Source of the DNA: Tilletiaria anomala UBC 951
Taxonomy: Eukaryota; Basidiomycota; Exobasidiomycetes; Georgefischeriales; Tilletiariaceae
DNA: 64,000 nt
Assembly: GCF_000711695.1 (NCBI RefSeq)
Contig: NW_013546936.1
Coordinates: 1 to 64,000, forward strand
Direction: 5' to 3'
Under the pieces are notes generated by a model that ran no database searches, was not told the origin of the DNA, and saw only the letters and a program-made list of their open reading frames with translations. The translations under genes and the position numbers were made by a program. Within the stretch, counting starts at the first letter, position 1. Each line of letters starts with the position of its first letter. Shown one piece after another: positions 35,333 through 47,926 of this stretch.

Positions 35333-35347
35333 CGAAGGTTCCAGAAC
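35333..35347. promoter_or_regulatory. Perfect three-unit heat-shock element
   Basis: CGAAG-GTTCC-AGAAC: three contiguous alternating nGAAn/nTTCn units with no mismatch, the canonical site for a trimeric Hsf1-type factor. It sits 263 bp upstream of the Hsp20-like ATG and about 130 bp behind its TATA box. A further GAA lies five bases on. Confidence 0.75.
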
Positions 35348-36125
35348 AGCCGAAATCAGTCACGTGCGAACTTCCATTCCGCGCTATTAATAGTCACCTT
35401 TCTGCATATCAAGCATCCGACACTCCTCCACAGCCGGTATCCTCGCGAATCACCAAACAGAGGCGCAGAAGACCAGCGAAGGTCACTGTCAGATGAGAAA
35501 GGGCACAAGGGAATCGCGCTCTCTGAGTCTCCACTCTTCAAAACATCAATCCTGACATTCTGCTGTCCGCGAGTGCGTGACACAGGATACACAGGTGGAG
35601 CGCCGCCGAACCAATCAGGATGCTCCACAGCCCCAAAGGCTTGCGTTTTGTGACGACAGGCTCACATATCTGTCGATATTCGCCGCGCTCTCGTGAGAGA
35701 GCTCTTCCGCTCCAGCCAACCCCGTCCATATCGCTGAGCACAGCGACGGCTTGTGCTGTGGAGCTCTGGCCCACCTGCTTGCAGCCGACTACCTGCATTT
35801 GCTGCGACTCGTCCACGAAATACTTGGTTTCTATCATACGGCAACTGCACCCGAAACACCGACAAGCGGTGTGCTGCCGTCACAGCTCACTGATCAGTGT
35901 ACATACGATTGCATGGCATTGCGAGATGGAAGGAGCAGTACGAAGAAGGCACGATCGTGCGTTGAAAAAGGTCCGAAATATGTGTCGGCATACGTGTCAC
36001 TGGTACATACCACTAGGCGAGCATCTGCTACCTCCAGACCACCCAGCGATCATTCCATTCGTGCCAACTGCCGGTTAACCCACCTCGATAGCTGACGCAG
36101 AGGTTGCGGAGGTGGCTGAAGCTTG

Positions 36126-39100
36126 TCAGCGCTGGCCCTTTGCCAACGCTGCAGAACCATGGTGCTGCGAGGGTGGGAGGGGGAGAGGATTCCCGCCTCC
36201 TCGGGGGTTGTGTAAAGCAGAAGGAGATATGGACGCCGCACGCTGCTCCCACTGCCGGATGGCGCTGCCGACTAGCGAGTTCTGCCCTATCGTCCTCTGA
36301 GGAGGGGCCAAGCCAAATCCAGCACTGAACCCAGCAGCAGAGCCTGACTGCGGCGAAGTGATTGTCGGCGAGAATGCGTCCATCAAACTTGCCGTAGCAC
36401 CCGCAGGTTCCGTGTGTGAGCTGGCGGTGTTGCCTGGCCCTCTCGCGCTCGCGTAAGGGTTGGGAAAGCGCGGTGCATCGGCTGCTGAGGGTGGTGTGAG
36501 CGCTGGGATGGGCGCTGCCGGTATCGGCACGGCAGCAGTCGAACCCGTGGTGGAGACAGACGATGCGTGTGCCGGGCTGGTAAAGCCATCTGTTATCGAT
36601 GACGTTGTACCAGGAGGTGACGTCGAAGCTGCGATGCGAGGAAACATGACGGCCGCCATGAGCGAGAGTGACGTGTCTTCATCCGCATCGCTTTCGCTCG
36701 CCACCAGGCTGGCTTCTCGTTCCGTCTTCGGCGGCGATGCTGCCGGCCGAGGAGGCAGAGACGGCGCATGCGCGAGAACAGGGCTGACCATTTGAAAGAT
36801 CGTGTCGTCGACAGATGCTGTGGTCGTCTCTTTTGCATCTGCCTCGGTCTTACTTCTGGCATGCTGCGAGGGATATGGGCTCCGCGGGCGTGGCTTGTGC
36901 TCTGTGTCCTCGCTCTTGTTCCGTGCATGGGCCCGCCTCTTGTTTTCTGCCGGCGCCTGAGCCAGCGCCTTTGCCGGACTGCCGGATTCACGGCTGCGCC
37001 CGATCTGCATGTCGAGCATGGGTGCGCCGCTGCTGCTGGCGCTCGCATGCCATATCCTCAACCCTGCTGGCATGTTGAATCCACTCTGTTCGGCGAGAGC
37101 GAAGAGCCGCGCTAGCTCGAGATGCATGTGCTGGTAGTACACCTGACTTGCTCGCCTGAGCACGGCAAGCAGACGCTCGATACCAGAATCGAACAACGAT
37201 GTGTAGAATTGATAGGCCGCGGTACTCCGCGCGGTGGTCCGTTGCAGGAGCGTACGGCCGAGGATGTTCATCAATCGCAGGTGGGCCGCCTGTGCACGCA
37301 ATTACTGTCAGCGCATTCCTTGCCCCTCGCTAAGCTACGGAGGGCAACTCACGAGGTATGTCATCGCCTCAAATTCGACACCACCAGTCATGCCACCCGG
37401 CACCTTGGGTCCTTCAATCTCCGCTGGATTGATCTCCTCGAGTCTCCAATATCGATTCTGCCCATGGCAAAAGATCCAGAAGTAGTCTCTCGCCACTCCG
37501 CTGAGTTCGAGAACATATGTCTTAAAAGGCCGTGGAGTGTGGGTCGCCGAGATAAAGTCGACGAGCGCTTCCTTACTTGGGTCCCGTGGATTGTGGAGAA
37601 GCGCCAGGAGAAGTTGCTCGGCGAGAGACAGGCGAGAGGTTGAGCGGTCCTGCGCTTCAGAGAGACATGATGAGCGCTGCCGTGTGTTAGTTATCGAGGT
37701 GGAATCGCAGCATTGCTCAGATAGATCTAGCTGTATAAAGATGGTCAACAGATCTACGATGAGCTTGCGCGTTGGCAGGTCGCCCGGCTTTTTCTCTGAG
37801 AAGAGCAAATCGGCCAGGCCTACGAACGGCGCAGGGGCATGGGACTGTAGGACGCTTCTGCCGCGCTGAATGGACGATGGCGAACAGTGTCAGCCTCAAC
37901 CCTTTTCCCAGATCAAGCACATTCGGCCCCACTCACATCGCTCGTGCTAAGAGCCACAAAGCACCGCAGCAGTTCGTGAAGCAGTTGGTCGTCGTGCTGT
38001 TCCGATCTCCATTCCATATCCAGCAACTCCTTTGTCCTAGTCAGCATGGCGCTGTATCCATCATGCTCGGTTGCGAACTCTGCAATCCAGGAAGGCGACT
38101 CGCTGGCTAGGACAGCGCGCATGCGCTTGACCTTGGAAACGTCGATAAGGCTTGCATCATTCGCTTTGAGTAATGTTGCAAAGTGAGATGGGGTCTCTTT
38201 GCTATTGCTGCTGGTGCTGTTGGCGGAAAAGCCTCCCCCCGGCAGCAGTGAGGAGAACGAGTTTGTCCGCAGTCTAGCAGTGCCCAATGCAGCTGAGCTC
38301 GCAAGTTTGGGCGTTGTGGATAACAGAGGAGGGGACATCATATTGATCGAGATACCGAAACCATCAGCTGCAGACGAGGAAGGGCTCATTGTTGACAGGC
38401 CGCCAGCCGTGCTGCTGCTCGAGCTTTTCTTGATGCCGGAAAATGCGCTGGGAGTACGACTCTTGTTAGGACTTCCAGGGCGGATTGTAGGGCCAAAACC
38501 AAGCGAAGCCAGCGTGAGCGTCTCCTTGCCTTTGAGCATGCTAAGCTTCACGGAGGCATCCAAGGAAACCAAGTTCCCTCGCAGAGACTGTGACACTTCA
38601 AGTTGGTTCTGAGAATGCACAGGTACCATCAGCCCCACGCCCATCACGCCGCTCTCACAGAACAGCTTACCAAAAGATTGGCAAAATCAGCGTCGATGAC
38701 GTCCTTGCTCGGTTGGCTGTTTGATGTCACTCTAGAGTGCGCCAGCATGTCTCCGTCGGTGAAGTCAGCTGCACCGCTCGCTTGGCGCTGCCTGCTTTTG
38801 CTTCTTCCCTTCTTCACTTTCTTCGGTGACAAAGGTGTCCGTTCCTCGTCGCCGGTCTTGAGGGGCTCCTTTCTAGTGGCTCGGCCTCGCTGGACGCTCG
38901 TCAGCGGCTGTGGCTGCGGCCTTTGTAGCTGTGTGTAATCATACTGATGCTGATGAGGGTGCGCGAACGGCGAAGATCCGACTACTTGCGTCTCACTGAA
39001 GAGAGATAGAAGCTGCTCTCTGTGTCCGCTCGGAAATACAAAGCGGTCCATGGCAGGGGAATTTGGATGAGGGCTGTTTTCCTTGTCGCCTACCGGAAGC

Positions 39101-39498
39101 AACGTTGGCGACATGAGTGGGGCGCGAGCTGCTGCCTTCGATTCTCCATTTGGATTTCCAGCTGGCTGAGAGGGCTTGTGGGCGCCGCTTGCATGGCGTT
39201 TTGACGGCGAGGGCTGCATTCCTGGGGCCAAGTCGTCATGCGACGGGCCTCGAGCGTGCGAAGGCCGTCGCTGGTGGCCAATCACAGATTGCCCCGGAGC
39301 TTGCATCACCGGGAGCCATTCGACAACGACGTAATTATGGGTCTTGCAGGAGATGGATATGGCCTGCAGATGCTGGATAGTGTTGACCGAGCACGGAGGC
39401 GTTGACGTTGGACAACAGTGGAGCATGAACTCCATCAAGGTCCCCCCCGGCTCGTCATTACCTGTCATGGGTGTTGAGTGCTTTGTGCCGAGCAACAT
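36126..39498 (-). CDS. Formin-type GBD/FH3 domain protein lacking FH2
   Basis: Exons 39498-38671, 38608-37937, 37865-37353, 37289-36126; 1058 aa. Residues 1-430 are Ser/Pro-rich. About 440-780 resemble the armadillo-like GBD/FH3 regulatory region of diaphanous formins: ESPSWIAEFATEHDGYSAML, DDQLLHELLRCFVALSTSDR, FVGLADLLFSEKKPGDLPTR, KLIVDLLTIFIQL, ALVDFISATHTPRPFKTYVL, and LRLMNILGRTLLQR. In formins this region binds Rho GTPases and holds the protein off. The remaining 250 residues are Ser/Pro/Ala-rich with no proline-rich FH1 or actin-nucleating FH2 domain. FH2 is not in the downstream intergenic either. A Rho- or polarity-linked scaffold is inference. The ATG at 39498 is the first; later in-frame Mets exist. 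Confidence 0.78.
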
Positions 39499-39698
39499 CT
39501 ACACGCGCCAGGTCACGTGACCATGCCATTCGCCACCCATCGGTGGAGCTTAGAGACTCGTGGGCGCGCGTGAACACGCAACACGTCGTTTGAAACGGAC
39601 TTCAAAACTTCGCAACCAATTGTGACTGATCGTTGCGGGCGTTCTATGTACAAGTCCAGCTTGCCTTACGCTGCAGCGATGAGCGCTTTCGCAGTATC

Positions 39699-40642
39699 AT
39701 GTCCGGTTTCTCGGCTGCGTCCATCGATGATCCTGCGGGGGTGAAAGCGCTGCTCGAACTTCTGCGCTCGACGCAAGACTCGACTGGCACTACTTCGAAT
39801 ACCGCGCTAGCCCCCCGATACTCTGCTGGCAGTTCCAACAGCGCTCGTTCATATGCTGGGCACGCATATAGTAGCGCTTTTGAGCCACATGGATACCATG
39901 TAAGCTGCAGTAGCAGCTCAGATGTGCGAGGAAAGCCCCTGAGCTTTCAAGGGCTCGGCGACGACCGCGAAGAGGACGGCTATGTGCCAAAAGGGGGAAA
40001 GAGCAGGGCAAGTGCATTTAGTCCCGCTGACCAGATCGCACAAGCTACGCAAGCTCGATCCTCTCTGCCCCAACATGCGCCGACTTCAGGATCGATCTTG
40101 AGCAGAGCTCCCGTAGCATCGGTTCCGGAACCGAAACAGATCCCCACGAGCAATGTTACAGGCACGCAAGCCAACCCCTCCCTTCGAGGCGGTCCGGCTC
40201 CTACGCCAGTCAAAGATTTACGCAACCTCACATTCGCTCAAGCCCTCCCGACTTTGACACGTTTGGCACAGGACGAGACGTTCCTTGCCGCTCTTTTGCA
40301 GCTTAAACGGGACCAAGATGCTCTGGAGGATGAACTCCTCGCTGGAAGGCTGAAGCTTACGGGGGAACGTGGCGAACACTTGCGAGGTCCAGGGTGAGTA
40401 GTTGCTATGCTCGACCTGAACGATTCTTCTAACGAGAGTGACCTTTCCTCAGTTCTGCGCTGGTCCAGGCGAATGCTGCTGCATACGATCGCAAGATCCT
40501 AAAGCGTTGGGACGAACTGAGGAGCAGTCAGCAGAAGCATCTGCAAGAATTAGGCGTGCCTTGCTTCTTTTGTTCGACACACAAAGCAGATATTGCCAGA
40601 CAGGAGCGCGTCATGCAGCTTCTCGGCGGCCTGCTCGAGTAA
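39699..40642 (+). CDS. Hypothetical protein, 294 aa
   Basis: Exons 39699-40393 and 40453-40642, joined by a 59-bp GT-AG intron with TTCTAACGAG as branch site. I do not recognise it. The N terminus (ASIDDPAGVKALLELLRSTQ) is helical and the middle is Ser-rich. A second helical block, NLTFAQALPTLTRLAQDETF LAALLQL..., is followed after splicing by AYDRKILKRWDELRSSQQKH and LGVPCFFCSTHKADIARQ. The Cys pair and His could bind metal, but too few ligands are visible to claim it. The two-helix plan suggests a small coiled-coil adaptor. It shares a 200-bp divergent promoter with the GBD/FH3 gene. Confidence 0.75.
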
Positions 40643-41610
40643 ATTCCGCTCAGCTTCCACCCAGTTAAATTACGGCCTCCTTGTATCTGTCGGATACATT
40701 TTGAGTCTTGCGAAAAGCCTGCCACAAAAGAAGTTGATCTCCTTATTCTTGTCTCCGCCGCAATGGGATGCGCACTTCTGGAAAGCTCGCAAGCTCGCCT
40801 CTCTTCGGAGGTTCTCTCTCTGAGACCCCGGATCTGCTTGTCTACGTACAGAGTGGAACGCTTTCATCGGCCCTTCACATGCTTGAGCGAGTAAGGTCCT
40901 CTACGGCTCCTGTACTGTGCCTATCGTTCCGAATAGGGTGTGACACTCGTGTTTCTGATGATTGCTTGTATTACATGGAAAGAAAGTGCATATACCAGCA
41001 GCAGGGTAACGGTCCTTGTAGCTCTGGCATCAGTCGTAACCGTTGCACTCCCACTGCCTTCGATTGCGCCTTCACGTTGATTGTGCCAAGCATAAGCGTC
41101 TTTGATTGCTCACTCGCCGAGATCGTCGCATCTGGGTCTGCTTACAAGGAGCGATCGATGCATAGACTCCCCGCCATGCTGCATACACTGGAACCTGACC
41201 CGCATGCCGCACCCTAGGCGCAGATTACCGCGCAAGGAAGCTTCCAGGGTGTGTGGATGACTCCTTCCATAGGTCAGAAGGCATCTTTTTTACGAACGGG
41301 TGGGTGGTTAGAATTTCAATTAAGAGTTTCGAGGTGGCAAACCAGCGGTCGGTGGAAGGGTGGGAAGGCAAAAATCTACAGTGCAATTAAGATGAAAGGA
41401 CCTCCGTTACAAGACCATACGGCCAGGGGTATGTGAAGTCAGCATGTAAGAACCGGCTGTGATGTGTGATCCTCGGGTGACGCGATAGATATCCGTCCCA
41501 CGAGTTGAGAAAGGGAGATGCTTGAGGCAGAGTAGAGTACAGGTGGGAGGCGAAGGTCGAGCAGGGAATAATTCAGTAGAGACGTATGCGGTGGCGCGTG
41601 TCGATTGACT
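40643..41610. other. Convergent intergenic region
   Basis: About 970 bp between two convergent 3' ends. Several short frames occur but none shows splice logic or recognisable content. 3' UTRs are likely. Confidence 0.5.
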
Positions 41611-44600
41611 CTACTTTCCCGTGCTGGACCAGGTGTCAAAGTCGCTGGTTCCGGCGACCGTGGTAGGAGGGGTGGAAGTGTATTGTGAAGCAGGTGCATC
41701 GCTTGGCGACGTAGGAGCCGATGACTTGCTGGCCGCTTGCTGTCCGCCATCCGACTCGCTGCCGGACTCGACTGTGCGACCTTTGCCCTTGTCAAAAGGA
41801 GCACGACCATTGGAACGGGCAATGGGGTTGAAGTTATTGCCGAGCGAGTCCTTTGAATCAGCGGGAGACATGGCCATGCCGCTCTTGGGTGTGTTGGCAA
41901 GCTCCTTCCAGGCGTTCTCAGGCTCCTTCTGTCGTGGAGGCGACTTGACGGACGGGGGAACCGCGGAGCGACCGATCGAACCAACCTCCAAAGCGGTACC
42001 GGTACGCCGTGCGTTCTTCGGCGGCAGACCATCTCTTCCCTTTTGCCCCGATATGGACTCGACCGCGTCGTACTTGGCCTCTGCCTTGTCGCCAGCGACA
42101 GAGCCAGATGCATGGCCAATGCTGGAGGCACTGCCATCGCGCAGTGGGGTGCTGCTGTATTCGTAGCGACTGCTGATGGAGGAGGATGACCCGCGGCGAC
42201 GAGCGCCACGCTCGTTCATACTGGACCTCCTGCCTTCCAGGTTAGAAAGCGTGCTTTCGAGCTGCTGCTGGATCTTGCTGATCTGGCTCGTGACGACCGA
42301 TGTGCGTTGTTGAATTTCTGGAAAGCGCAATGTGTGGGAAGATATGAGCATCCAGCTCTCCTCCATGCGCGCTCGATGTCGCATGAAAAGCACGTACCAT
42401 AATTCATCTGGTCATCAGGGAAGTGATTCTGCGCGGATCGAGTCTCGTCCTTGATATTGTCCGTGCTACGAATTCGGTGTATGCTTGTCTTGTGAACTGC
42501 ATCGCTACTAGCGTGACTGTGGGCCGAGGAGAGACTGGAGAACTTGCCGCCATGCATGGCCAGACGCTGCTCGGCGAGTGCACGGCTCTTTGCGATATAG
42601 TCGGCCGATTGCGAGGGGCTCAGGTTGGAGCCGTGGGTCATGGCGCTGCCGGACGGACTGCTGGAGCGCGAGTTGCTTTCGGAGAGCAGCGAGAAGCGCG
42701 AGAGGAAGGCGAGGTCCTCGCCGGTGCCCGCAAGGACGTTGCGGATCTCGTCCATCATACTCTCCCTCTCTGCCTCGAGCGACTCCATGGCGGTCTGCAT
42801 GCGCGCGAGGTCTGCCTTGGCCTTTTCGCGAGCCGCCTCGGTCTCTGCACAACCGGACGAAAAACAGGGCAAGAGCAAGATCAGCGTCAGAACGAAGGAG
42901 AGAGCGAATTTGCGCGGACGCACCCTTGAGTTGGATCTGGAGCTGGACCTGCTCCATGTCCCTCTGGGCGAGCGTGCTACTAAGACGGCGAGACTCTCTT
43001 CTTTCGCGGTCGACCTTTATGCGAAGGTCGGTGGCCTCCTTGGTCAGGCGGTCGACGAGCTGCTGGATCTTCTCGAACTGCATCTTCCACATGTCGCTCT
43101 CGCTCAAGAGGAAAGCGAGGCGCTTGTTGAGGCGGCCAATCTTATTCTCGAGGCCGTCGCGCGCGTCGACGAAGGTGCTGGCACGTCTGCGGAGCGCGAG
43201 AATCGTGTCGAGCTCCGCCTGCGATTGGAGGCGGTGCTTGACGGCGGAGCGCTTGAGAACCTTCTGCATGAAGCTCGAGCGCGACGTCTCCTGGAGCGCC
43301 TTATCGAAAGCGCTGACGATGGTACCCTGGTCCCACCAGATGGGCGGGTCGAGCCGGTCGTACGGGCTTTGCGTGGTGCGCGAAGAGATGTTGCTCAGCG
43401 GGCGGAAGCGCCCGCCGGGGTAGGCCTCGATGAATTCGCGCGGGGGCATGTACTCTGGCGCGAGGGAGCCAAAGACGCCCTGGAGGCGCTTGCGCCTGCG
43501 CTCGCGAAGGCCCTTGGTAGACGGCACGCCAGGCGGCGGGTTGGGGCAGTTGACGAAGTTGATGTCGAGGTCAACGACGCAGACCTGCTTGGCGGGGCGG
43601 ACGATGCTGCGGAGCTCAGTGTTGATCGCAATGATCCACGAGCCGGGGTCCTCGAGGTAGATCTTGACGTCGCGCGCGTGACAGATCTGGTTGGAGACGC
43701 CCTTCCACCCGCGCAGCTCGACGAGGTACTTGATCGTCTCGACGGCAACGCCCAGCAGGGCCGGATGGCGCGAATAAAAGAGGACGCGGCCGGTGGGCAC
43801 GAGCGCGTGCTCACAGATGGTGAGGATGTTGTCAACGGAGAGCGTCTTGAACAGTGGCCACATGGCAAAGTCGATCCCGATGAGGCCGCGCCCCCACTCG
43901 AGCGCGCCGGGAAAGGTGCAGACAAAGTCCACGTCCTCGTCCGGCGATTGGATATTGAATGTCTCACCGATGCGCGGCGCTGGGTGACGCAGGATAGCCG
44001 ACATGGTCTGGTTGTGCTTCTCGATGTTGCGGCTGTAGCGCCCCCACGCGGCGGTGTCGAGGTCACGGAGCAAGTTGTAAATCGGGAAGCGCGAGACGAT
44101 GCAGATCGCGTACGGCATGAAGAACGCATTGTTGGCTGGCAACAGACTGAACCCTTCGCCGGTCGGATCGTCCTCGTTGGCGGAATAGTCCTCCGACTCG
44201 GCGCCGCAGAAGCCACCGCGCTGCTGCTTCTGCTGTTTGGCGGCGCTGCTGTTGCGCTTGCTCGCAGGTTCGCTGATGGCGCTTCCGTTGCGCTGCCTGA
44301 GCGCGCGCTGGAGCTCTCGCTTGATGGCGCGCGTGCGCTTTTCGTCTGCGGCGCTCCAGACGGTGAGGACGACGCCGTAGAACGTGGCCGATGATGTGCT
44401 GTCGTCGTCACCGCCGCCCGGTCCAGCGCAACCGCTGCTGTAGCTGTAGCCGCCGCGGTGGAGGCCAAGGCCGCTGCCACCCTTGAAGCCCTCGCCGACG
44501 CCGTTGCTGCTGGAGCCGGTCTTGTTCTGCACCGAGACACCGAGGACGCTGCCGTTGGCGCCGGGCGCGCCGGCGGACGGACCGGTGCGGATGGTGGGCA

Positions 44601-46241
44601 CGCTGAAGCTGAACGTGTGTGTGGTCGACATGGGCGGGTAGCTGGCGTGTCCAGAGATGATCTCGATTTCGCGGGTGAAGGAGAGCTTGAGCGCTTTGGA
44701 GAGCACGCGCGCCGTCTCGGCCTTTTCGATGCCGCCCATGCCGTCGGCCATCTCAAGGAACTTGGGGTTGACCGGCTTGTTGCTGCGGCCATTTGCGTCG
44801 TGTTGGTGTTGCTGCGACCTTTTGTCGCCCGCGCCACCACGGGAGCTGCCGGGTCGACTGCTGCTACTGCTACTACTGCTGCTGCTATTGGTGTTGATGT
44901 TATGGCCCCCAGCCTCATCGGACGCGAGCACCTCTGACGGCGACGGGCAGATGGAGCAACCGAGCACCTCGGGCCGCCAGAAGCGGCCGACGGCGCCGTC
45001 AACGTGGTGGACACCGTTGACGCAGTCTTCCTCTGCGAGCGTCCAAACGGACGGGTCCTTCGGGAGGCCGAAGACGGCATAGAGCTGCGCGATCGTGTTG
45101 CCGTCGCCCCTGCCGGCACTGTTGTGACCGCCGCCACTGATGACGGTGGAGCGATTGTTGTGGGAGAGCTGTTGCACGCCGGCACTGCTGTTAGTGCTGG
45201 AGATGCCTTTAGTGCTGGCAATACCATTGGTATGGCCGGCGCGCTGGCTGAGCGAGCTGATGGAGAGCCTCTTGCGCCGCTTGCCGCTTGCCGTGTCGCT
45301 CGGCGCGCCGGAGCGCATCGAGCCGGTTTGCTGCTGCTGCTGCAGTTGGCAGTTGTTGAGCGACTGCTGTGCCTCGGACAGCTGGCGCAGGACGCTCTCG
45401 GACAGCATGGGCGGCACTGCGTCCGACTCGCGTTGGTCTGTTGCGGCCGCACCGGCACCGCCGTTTACGCGCGCGGCCTTGCCACGCGCTGCGTCCGAGT
45501 CACTGGCAGGGGCGACGAACTCGCTCTCGTTGTACTGAGGCGCAGGCCTGCGCAGGGAGCCGGTTGAGCTGGGGCGCGAGGTGCGGAGGCTGAGGCTCGG
45601 CGCAGGCTGGCCCGCCGCGCCGCTGCTGGCACCGTCTTCGACTTCCGATGAGCGGCGCGAGGCACGCGACGACGGCGCGACAGGCGGCAGGGCCTTGTTG
45701 CGGTTGACACCGCCGCCTCCCGCGACGCGAACGCTGCCGCTCAAGCTCAGCCTGTTGGAGGGGTCGCTGCCGTGGGCTGAGTGGAGGCTAAGCTGGGACT
45801 GCGAGTGGTGCCATTGGGAAAGGTGGGCGGGCACGCCGGGTACGGGCGGCGGGGCTCCCGCTGCGTCGCCGCTGCCGTCGTGGTACAAGTAGTGCTGCTG
45901 TGCATGATCGCTATGCAGAGAGGGCTGCGAGGGCTGTATACAAGCGCGGCGAAAAAGGGGTATGTGTATGTTAGCTTAAAGACTCAACGCGGGAAGCCCG
46001 AAACAGGGCGCCCAGGGGGAGGGGAATCAAGTGGATGCCAGCGGGAGGGAGCCAGGATGTCACTTGCTCTGATACACTCGGCTGCACTCACATTCTTACC
46101 CAGCTTTCTCCGCAGGTTCTCGCTGCTCTTGCGGCCGGCGGAGCGGAGCAGGCCGGAGAACTTGCTGGAGGTTGTCGGCCTAGTTGGACCCGCTGCCGCT
46201 GCGCCGCCCGCGGCGGCGGCACCGTTGCTCCAGCTGCCCAT
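41611..46241 (-). CDS. DENN (uDENN-cDENN) domain protein, probable Rab GEF
   Basis: Exons 46241-46092, 45894-42924, 42844-42398, 42317-41611; 1424 aa. Residues 1-300 are low complexity. uDENN signals are FYGVVLTVWSAADEKR (about 555) and FFMPYAICIVSRFPIYNLLR (about 641-660). The cDENN core is PLFKTLSVDNILTICEHALV, then GRVLFYSRHPALLGVAVETI (about 729-772), then DLDINFVNCP. C-terminal to it lies a long coiled coil, followed by a Ser-rich tail. DENN proteins activate Rab GTPases in vesicle traffic; the target Rab is unknown. Upstream, WTLAEEDCVNGVHHVDGAVG and FWRPEVLGCSICPSP (about 333-368) form a conserved-looking block of unknown role. Intron 1 ends in CAGCAG (NAGNAG), so one Gln may vary. The ATG at 46241 comes from the short first exon; exon 2 has no suitable ATG. 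Confidence 0.87.
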
Positions 46242-47926
46242 CGTGTGCTATGATGACGGCTCCAGGGTGGGCGGTGGAGGTCGCACTGACGGGAGTGTCT
46301 GCGCGCGCTCGGGCTCGGGCAGGGATAAGGGGGAGGAGAATGAGGTGTAAGGAGGGGATGATATGTTCAGACTTCTGTATTCTGCATAGAACGAGGTGCC
46401 GCCGTCTCCCCTCGCACGCATGTTCGCGCTAATTTCTGTCGATGTTGATGTAAGAAGAGGTACGCGTGCATGTATGAATGATAGATGGGAAACGGACATA
46501 CCAATCGATCGCAAGCAGAAGGACACCAGGGGAGTCCCATTTTCCAGCTCGTGTGACACACCTCCGCGCCCTTTTTCTCGTTTGTACTGTGATGTGGCAG
46601 GTTGTGCAAGTCGTCCAGTCCTCGCAAGCCACAACCCAGCTCAGGCCAGGGCCCGGGTGAGGAAGCGAGTTGGACTGTTCGCCTGCCTCTCTGCCCCGTG
46701 GTGGGGAGACGTGTCTTCCCAGTACCACCTAGTCTTTGTACAGAACTCTGCGAAAGGACGAATCGAGGGAATTCAAATCCATCGAAGTCCGAACTCCCTC
46801 TGATACTTGCACAAGGGGAGCCGCTGACACACATACATACATACGCACATATGCACAGTATAACATCATATTTCATCGCGTCTCGTATGGTGCGTGCATG
46901 CAGTCCAGATATGGTACACAGGCAGCGAAAATAAAGAATTTTTACACGGGCGTGCCGCCGCGGTGTGACTGACAGACGAGCGAGAGTCCAAACGCACCGC
47001 CCCCCTTCCCGTTTGTCACGTCGTTCACCTCTCTCTCGCACGATAGCCTTTTTTCTTTTTTTCTTTTTAAAAAAAATCACTAGTACAACCTGAATCTGTC
47101 AGGCTCTCTTCCGGTGCACACCCGTTCACCACGCAAGCCAGTGATGACACGCTCGCGTCTCTCGTTATGCACAAGTAGAGTCAGTCCGTGGGAGGGGAGA
47201 CGGCATCGCCAGCAAGCGCCATCTATACTCACCAGCAGCAACCCCCTTACATGCCAATTTCCAGGACGTCACCCATCGGCAGTCGGGCAGCAGGAGAAAC
47301 ATATTGCTGCGGTAGTCGCCCCCCGGGCCCTGCTTGTCTGCAAGCCTGCTACATGCTCTCCAAAAAGCACGCTGACCAGCATCTACTCTGCTACCCTCTC
47401 TGACATTCGCTCGGATCTGACGCGCTTAAAGGGTGGACCGGATAGATGTACTCGTACGCGCTGGTGAGGGCTGCTCTCAAGCTCTTGCTTTGCTTGGGCG
47501 GCCTCGCTGATGAATGGACAGGTGGACTGCCTGTGCCGAGCCCGCGTTGTCGCCCCGGTGAGCGAGCTCCCCTCCGGCACACGGTCGCCTGCCCTGAGCG
47601 ACCTATCCATCGAATGCCTCCTCTTGTATGTAGACATGCACTTAGATTACGATCGATTCTACTGGCACCTCCCGGACAGGCTACATATAAGGAGAGAAGC
47701 ATTCTTTCTTTTCCCCTCCTTTTTCGGTTCTTTCTCATCGATTCTTTTCGGCCGAGAATGCGTACAGAGTCTGTGGTTCCGCTGCGGTTCGCCCAATTTT
47801 TTGCCCTGCAGGTGCAGCCAGAAAGAACATCAGCCATCCGATACAAGCGTGTACTTGCGTTCACACCTCGACGACAGTGGCACAGGAGATAGCACAACAG
47901 CCCGACTGACGGCGAAGAGAGCAGAC
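46242..47926. other. DENN/MPP10 divergent intergenic region
   Basis: About 1.7 kb between divergent genes with no gene supported. A T-rich/A-rich switch (about 47050-47080, long T runs then A8) and pyrimidine-rich tracts (about 47700-47740) are typical of fungal promoters. Confidence 0.5.

Larger units (their letters stand above)
35071..36125. other. Intergenic, Hsp20-like promoter and 3' flank of the GBD/FH3 gene
   Basis: About 1.05 kb. Beyond the TATA box and heat-shock element, listed separately, no gene or RNA is supported. Confidence 0.5.

Noticed and set aside
42625-44394. 589-codon open frame on the + strand
   Set aside because: Antisense to the DENN core exon; the hydrophobic and charged periodicity mirrors the real gene.
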